Of a stretch of 64,000 nt of DNA, positions 59,749-64,000 are shown piece by piece. The first letter of the stretch is position 1; each line of letters begins with the position of its first letter. The notes beneath the pieces were generated by a model. The model had not been told where the DNA came from. It was given only the letters and a program-made list of their open reading frames with translations, and did not search any database. The position numbers and the translations under genes are program-made. Source of the DNA: Crambe crambe (taxonomy: Eukaryota > Porifera > Demospongiae > Poecilosclerida > Crambeidae); the NCBI GenBank assembly GCA_963924555.1, contig OZ004593.1, positions 5,824,480-5,888,479 of the forward strand, written 5' to 3'.

Positions 59749-60070
59749 CTTGTTCATCATCTTTTTGATGCAATGCTCTATTATTTTATTACAGGCAACT
59801 GTATGTTATCAAAAGTTACATTGCAGATTTCCTCATAATATTGTATGAGCCTGATCTGGAAGATCTACAGTTTATAAAGATTACCATTGACCTAATTTGT
59901 ATATAAATTTTAAGGCCTTCACTGATATGTACCTGATATACTGTTACATCAAGGGTTGATTCATAACCAGACTAGACTAGTGCCTAGGGTTTACGCTCTG
60001 AGCATCGAGAGACCGAGAACAGATTCACCGGTCAGTTGCGAGGTCAAGGTCCAAGAATCACGTGGACGGG

Positions 60071-60241
60071 GCGGGGCATAAAAATGTCTGCCTCGTTGTA
60101 GGTTGAAAGCTTACGAGTTGGAGAATGACGTACTATTCTTGAACATGTCGATTTAAAGGTAAAGGATTATAGCGCAGTCATTTCTGAGTAGATTGGTATA
60201 AGAATTATAGCATTTGAATGAGCCATTTCTGAAATAAGCTG

Positions 60242-60281
<40 letters not shown>

Positions 60282-60410
60282 GACCAGATGAAAACGGCGA
60301 TTTTTGAAGTCGCTGTAAAATGATACTGCTTTGTTCTCTGCTCTTCATATTTGAGTCCTAGCATGTTGAAGGTGTTCTGTCTTCAGGTTAGGAGTTGCTG
60401 ACTGCAGGAG
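60071..60410 (+). promoter_or_regulatory. Possible promoter patch and small noncoding exon
   Basis: GGGGCGGGGCATAAAAATG at about 60068-60086 combines a GC box-like and a TATA-like sequence in a CpG-richer stretch. Downstream, CTGTCTTCAG (ends 60386) and GTAAGT (60411) would bound a 24-base exon. This could be the start of a gene lying beyond the transposon, but no coding exon is visible. Confidence 0.2.
60245..60279. repeat. (GAT)n trinucleotide microsatellite
   Basis: About 11 to 12 uninterrupted GAT units are followed by GAACGACC. It is a simple repeat with no supported gene around it. Confidence 0.9.
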
Positions 60411-60810
60411 GTAAGTACTCTGGAGTTATGAATGAAAATATTAAGTACTACTCCAATGGAGCATCCGTGCCATCCCTACTTAGAGAGTACTATCGTACTC
60501 TCTGATGATAGCATATTGCATGGTGTGGAGGGACAGCCTCCACGTGAGGTGACCCATGGCAGTGTGATGTAGGGGAATGTACATGTGTGTATGTGTATAA
60601 TTTGTATCACCATGTGTAATGAATGTATGTATCTATGTACCGTAATAGTATAAATTTTCGATGGGGTTTTATTTTCGTTTTTTTCGTAGTCGATCGGAAT
60701 CCTCGAAAATAAAAAACGAAGTCTTAGTACTATGACCTCATATATGACGACAGTGCGCATGCGTGTGTGCGCGATCGCCACGCATAGCAGCTGGACTGGC
60801 AGCTAGAATA

Positions 60811-62192
60811 ATGGCTCTTTATAAGTACTTCAAGACTTGTGATAGCCCTGCTCAATTACTATTTGGAAAAGAAGTTGAGCAAGAAGTGAAGAAAATTCAA
60901 GAAAAAGGGAAGAAGAGAGGAGTATACACAAGGTTATCGCAGGAAGAAAAGGCTGTTATTGCGAAGTATGCTAGCGAGAATGGGGTGCCAAAAGCTCTGA
61001 TACATTTCAAAGAGAAGAAAGTAAGAGAAGCTAGTGTTAGAGATTGGAAAAGAGCATATGAAAATGAGCTAAAAACCAAATGTAAAAGTGCCAAAATTGG
61101 TGAAGCTATAACTGTACATAGTTTACCAGCAAAGAAAAGAGGAAGGCCTCCGATTTTGGGTGAGAAAATGGATCAGAGTTTGAGGATATAATTGTGGGAA
61201 TGCGCAGCAGAGGTACTCCCATTGGAACAACTGTTGTGATTGGTATAGGGAGAGGGCTGATTATGAAGAGCAAAAATGATTCCCCAGGATATTATTGTGC
61301 TTCAGAAAATATTGAACTCTCTAGGGAATGGGCAAAAAGTGTTTTACGAAGAATGGGGTATTCCAAAAGAAGAGCAAGTTCTAGTACAAAAGTTTCCCCT
61401 GAAAATTTTGCTGATGTCCAAAAGTTATTCTTAAATGACATAAGATCAGTCGTTGTAATGGAAGACATTCCTGAAGATTTAATTCTTAACTGGGATCAAA
61501 CTGCAATGAAATTTGTGCCATCATCATCCTGGACCATGGAGAAAAGAGGCTGTAAACGTGTAAAGATATCTGCTGCTGATGATAAACGTCAGATAACAGC
61601 CGTTTTTGCATGCTCCATGTCAGGTACCTTTTTGCCAGTTCAATTGATTTATAAGGGTACTACTCAAAGATGCTTACCTACTTTTGCTTTTCCTTCTGAT
61701 TGGCATATTACACATACTGCAAATCACTGGTCCTCAGAGGTTACCATGATAGACTACATCAAGAAGATCATAGTGCCATATGTCACAGAAAAAAGGAAGG
61801 AACTCCAGCTTAGCAGTAATCATTCAGCCTTGGTGCTTTTCGATGTTTTCAAAGGACAATGTACTGAAGAAGTTTTCAAGTCCCTAGATGATAACAATAT
61901 TTATTATGTATTGATTCCAGCTAACTGCACTGATCAGCTACAACCATTGGACTTAAGCGTCAACAAGCCTGCAAAGGATTTTATGCGATCACGATTCCAA
62001 GAATGGTATGGAAAGATCATCTGTAAACAGTTGGAAGATAAAAAAGAAGCTGTAGATCTACGTTTAAGTATTATGAAACTATTGGCAGCAAAATGGATCA
62101 CTGAATTGTATCATTATTTTTCATCCCACCAGAGTATAATTATTAATGGTTTTCATGCAGCTGGTATCACTGAGATCTTGCATACCACTTAG
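60811..62192 (+). pseudogene. DDE_1-type (pogo/Tigger-like) transposase, one frameshift
   Basis: The first part (60811-61191, from MALYKYFKT) is basic and has LSQEEKAVIAKYASENGVPK and VRDWKRAYE, consistent with an HTH/CENP-B-like DNA-binding region, followed by an AT-hook-like KKRGRPP. The frame shifts by one base near 61180, and the second part runs from about 61182 to 62192. It has NWDQTAMKF (first Asp, near residue 101 of that frame), LVLFDVFKGQ (second Asp) and NCTDQLQPLDLSVNK (third acidic residue), the DDE/D pattern of this superfamily. It would cut and join DNA at the element ends, in the nucleus. The break may be real inactivation or a base-call error. Confidence 0.8.
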
Positions 62193-62236
62193 TTTTATTG
62201 TTGCTATTGTAATTATTATTTTTTAAAAATCACGAA

Positions 62237-63247
62237 TTATAATATGCATGGAAATTCAATAATTTTTTTCTGTTCAAAGCAAGATATCAAATGAAAACGA
62301 AGTTTTTCTTGATCAAATTTAATATGAAGCAGTTTCTTTGGGTCTTTTCCTGTAGCAAGATGTGTAGCATAGGCCAAAGCAAATAAACCACAATCTTTTA
62401 TACCACGTTGCTTCTGAACAGGTTGCAATACACACTTGATACCAGGAAACACACTTTCTACTTCACAGCCTGTTACTTCATCAATGTTATCATACAGAGA
62501 ATCATAAATGTTGATTTCTCCTTTTTTACATCCGACTGTACTTAGTGTTATCCAGTGATTGCCACGGGAGTGGTAAAGTTGAATGTAGCAATCAACCCAA
62601 GCTTCATGACCATGAAAAGGCTTCAATGTGGAAAATAATCCTTTCAAACCAGGATACTGATACTTTAGCAACTTTTGGCAGATATCTATATGCAAATCAT
62701 GAAGCTCATGGCCTTCCAGTATTGCCTTTTTGTCAGAATATTTTAAACTAATGCCATCCAAACGTACCCATGTGTGTTCACTCTTATCTTTGTCCATTTG
62801 TTTATGTTCATCATTTATTTTCTTCCTTTTTTGAGGTGGGGAACCAGAATCTTCCTCTTTACTTTTTTCTTCTTTATTTTTTTCATTCTTGATGATGTCA
62901 AAAATCGGCTTCTGGACCTTCGTGACAAGATCACATGCCCCAGAAAATATTAGTAGACATGGTATTTCAAGTCCACCTTGAGGTAAGTCACTTGAGAATC
63001 TTCTGCTTCCATTAACCTGGCAGGTTATACTACCGTGTCTTCGCAAAAACAAGGAACAAACAGCAGAAATGGTCCGTGGTATATGACCGACGATAGTATC
63101 GTGCTTCATTACTGCAACAGCGAAGGGATCATGCCCATTACCTGTCTCTCTTCTACAACGAAGGGTCTCGCCTTCCGTGGCAGTCCAGATTTCTCTGTAG
63201 ACATGGTAGCCACGAATCATGGAGTTGAACGAGAAAGTAGCCATCAT
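62237..63247 (-). CDS. HIRAN domain plus Ulp1-like (C48) cysteine protease, transposon-borne
   Basis: The protein has 336 residues and starts at the double ATG (63247), because the open frame upstream lacks an ATG. The N-terminal ~95 residues (RGYHVYREIW, NGHDPFAVAV, VGHIPRTIS) fit a HIRAN-like domain. An acidic and basic linker (EDSGSPPQKRKK) may hold a nuclear signal. The C-terminal half has the order of a Ulp1/SENP peptidase: GNHWITL (His), INIYDSLYD (Asp), LQPVQKQRGIKDCGLFALA (Gln and Cys). All catalytic residues look present. Family members cut ubiquitin-like modifiers from proteins. In a transposon this may counter host SUMO-based silencing or assist transposition; that is inference. 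Confidence 0.8.
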   Translation of the reverse strand: MMATFSFNSMIRGYHVYREIWTATEGETLRCRRETGNGHDPFAVAVMKHDTIVGHIPRTISAVCSLFLRRHGSITCQVNGSRRFSSDLPQGGLEIPCLLIFSGACDLVTKVQKPIFDIIKNEKNKEEKSKEEDSGSPPQKRKKINDEHKQMDKDKSEHTWVRLDGISLKYSDKKAILEGHELHDLHIDICQKLLKYQYPGLKGLFSTLKPFHGHEAWVDCYIQLYHSRGNHWITLSTVGCKKGEINIYDSLYDNIDEVTGCEVESVFPGIKCVLQPVQKQRGIKDCGLFALAYATHLATGKDPKKLLHIKFDQEKLRFHLISCFEQKKIIEFPCIL

Positions 63248-63407
63248 GTCACTCGGCCAAAGTATGCATACAGCTGACAATTATATGCGCATGCGTATAT
63301 TTTCCATGCGCTTTAAACGAAAATTAGACCTGCGGAAATTTTTTATTATAGGAAGAACTCGGAAATCACGAAATTTTAAACCTCCGAAAATTTATACGAT
63401 TACGGTA

Positions 63408-64000
63408 TGTATGTAATTCTGTAATCACCACATGCCCTTTATGTTCGTGTAATTCTGTATCATCTTGTGTATGTGTTAATCCTTGTTCCTGCATGTTCTA
63501 ATCATTATTGTGTCATCTCTCATCAATGTCTTATGTGTGTGTGAATAATATGTTGTATGTGTTGACGAACTCAGGTTCCAGAACCTTCCATGACTGTTCT
63601 ATTTATAGTGTGTGTGTTACTATGTTTAGTTGACGAGGTGAAGAGTATAAAAGCATCAACCTCATTTCCGTCTGTCGATTTTTGTCCTACTTCAGTAATA
63701 ATAATTATCTATTCCTGATCCTGCGCTGGGTAAAACCAGCTGGGGCCATAGACAGAATCCTGGTGGCAGCAACCCTCTTACGTGGCGGCAACTGACGGAG
63801 CTTAAACCCTCCAGCTCATCCCCCCACACATGGAGCACTGGCTGTGTAGAAATACATCCTACAAATCTTGCTATCTTTCTAGAGTAAAGAAAATTGAGTA
63901 CTGGAAATCATCTAGACACCATTGAGGCTAAAATTCAAGTGTTCTAATTGCTACTGGCTGTGGAGTCAATGTAACAGATCTTGGCTTCTTCAAACGCTTT
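63408..64000. other. Right-edge region, no supported gene
   Basis: No coding region is visible. The first ~140 bases are TG-rich. The remainder may be one end of a retroelement, described separately. The window ends inside unassigned sequence. Confidence 0.5.
63560..63754 (+). mobile_element. Possible LTR of a retrotransposon
   Basis: A segment starting TGTTGACGAACTCAGG and ending GGCCATAGACA has TG...CA borders. It contains a TATAAAAG box near 63647 and is followed by TGGTGGCAGCAACC, which resembles the junction after the 5' LTR in many Ty3/gypsy elements. No gag or pol is seen before the window ends, and no second LTR or target duplication can be checked. The call rests on pattern alone. 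Confidence 0.3.

Larger units (their letters stand above)
59350..60639. other. Region after the kinase gene
   Basis: No supported coding gene. It holds the long hairpin repeat (59464-59748), a possible promoter patch and small exon (60071-60410), and a GAT/ATG trinucleotide run. AATAAA-type signals for the kinase gene fall inside the hairpin (CTAAATAAAAAAG near 59484), so that gene's 3' UTR may include part of it. Confidence 0.5.
60640..63405. mobile_element. Pogo/Tigger-like DNA transposon carrying a HIRAN-Ulp1 gene
   Basis: Terminal inverted repeats start CCGTAATAGTATAAATTTTCG at the left and end CGAAAATTTATACGATTACGG at the right, with one mismatch over ~21 bases and weaker similarity inward. 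TA flanks both ends (60638-60639 and 63406-63407). The ~2.77 kb interior holds two convergent genes, a DDE transposase on plus and a HIRAN plus Ulp1-type protease gene on minus, separated by 44 bases. The unit is structurally complete, but the transposase frame is broken, so it is probably non-autonomous now. Confidence 0.85.

Overview
The window looks like metazoan nuclear DNA, most probably from a demosponge. It is AT-rich, has short GT-AG introns (51 to about 930 bases), carries a receptor tyrosine kinase, and holds many small inverted-repeat transposons. The species is inferred from overall character, not from a marker gene. No bacterial operons, rRNA, tRNA or CRISPR arrays were seen.

Bases 1-53800 hold a head-to-tail array of eleven plus-strand paralogues (C1 to C11), one about every 5 kb; C1 is cut by the window edge. 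C2 to C10 share one structure: a 9-base first coding exon (Met-Leu-Lys), a 61-64 base exon encoding a signal peptide, and one long exon encoding everything else. The protein is a type I membrane receptor. It has a six-cysteine ectodomain that resembles the membrane-proximal discoidin-like (DS-like) domain of discoidin domain receptors (DDRs), a Thr/Pro-rich stalk and one membrane helix. The tail is packed with tyrosine motifs (YSTV, several LYAQV modules, VYSVV) separated by Lys/Arg tracts, and ends near an SH3-type APPVPLK motif. There is no kinase domain. C11 is a diverged hybrid with the array tail but the first-exon type of the downstream genes.

Bases 47900-59350 hold relatives with other tails. 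Two are relics (around 48.1-48.8 kb and 54.2-54.6 kb). One is a nearly intact receptor with a short ITIM-bearing tail but a frameshift in the ectodomain (54858-56220). The last is an apparently complete receptor tyrosine kinase (56606-59349). Its ectodomain and 61-base signal-peptide exon match the array, and its catalytic domain is DDR-like. The locus therefore joins a kinase receptor to many kinase-less, tyrosine-motif-bearing paralogues with varied ectodomain segments. That layout would suit paired recognition or immune/allorecognition receptors; this role is inference.

Spacers between array genes fall into three repeated families: type A after C1, C3 and C8; type B after C5, C6 and C9; type C after C2, C4 and C7. 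This points to block duplications, especially C2-C3 with C7-C8. First introns are landing sites for MITE-like elements. Bases 59350-64000 hold a long hairpin repeat, a TIR-bounded pogo/Tigger-like transposon carrying a frameshifted DDE transposase plus a HIRAN-Ulp1 protease gene, and a possible LTR at the right edge.
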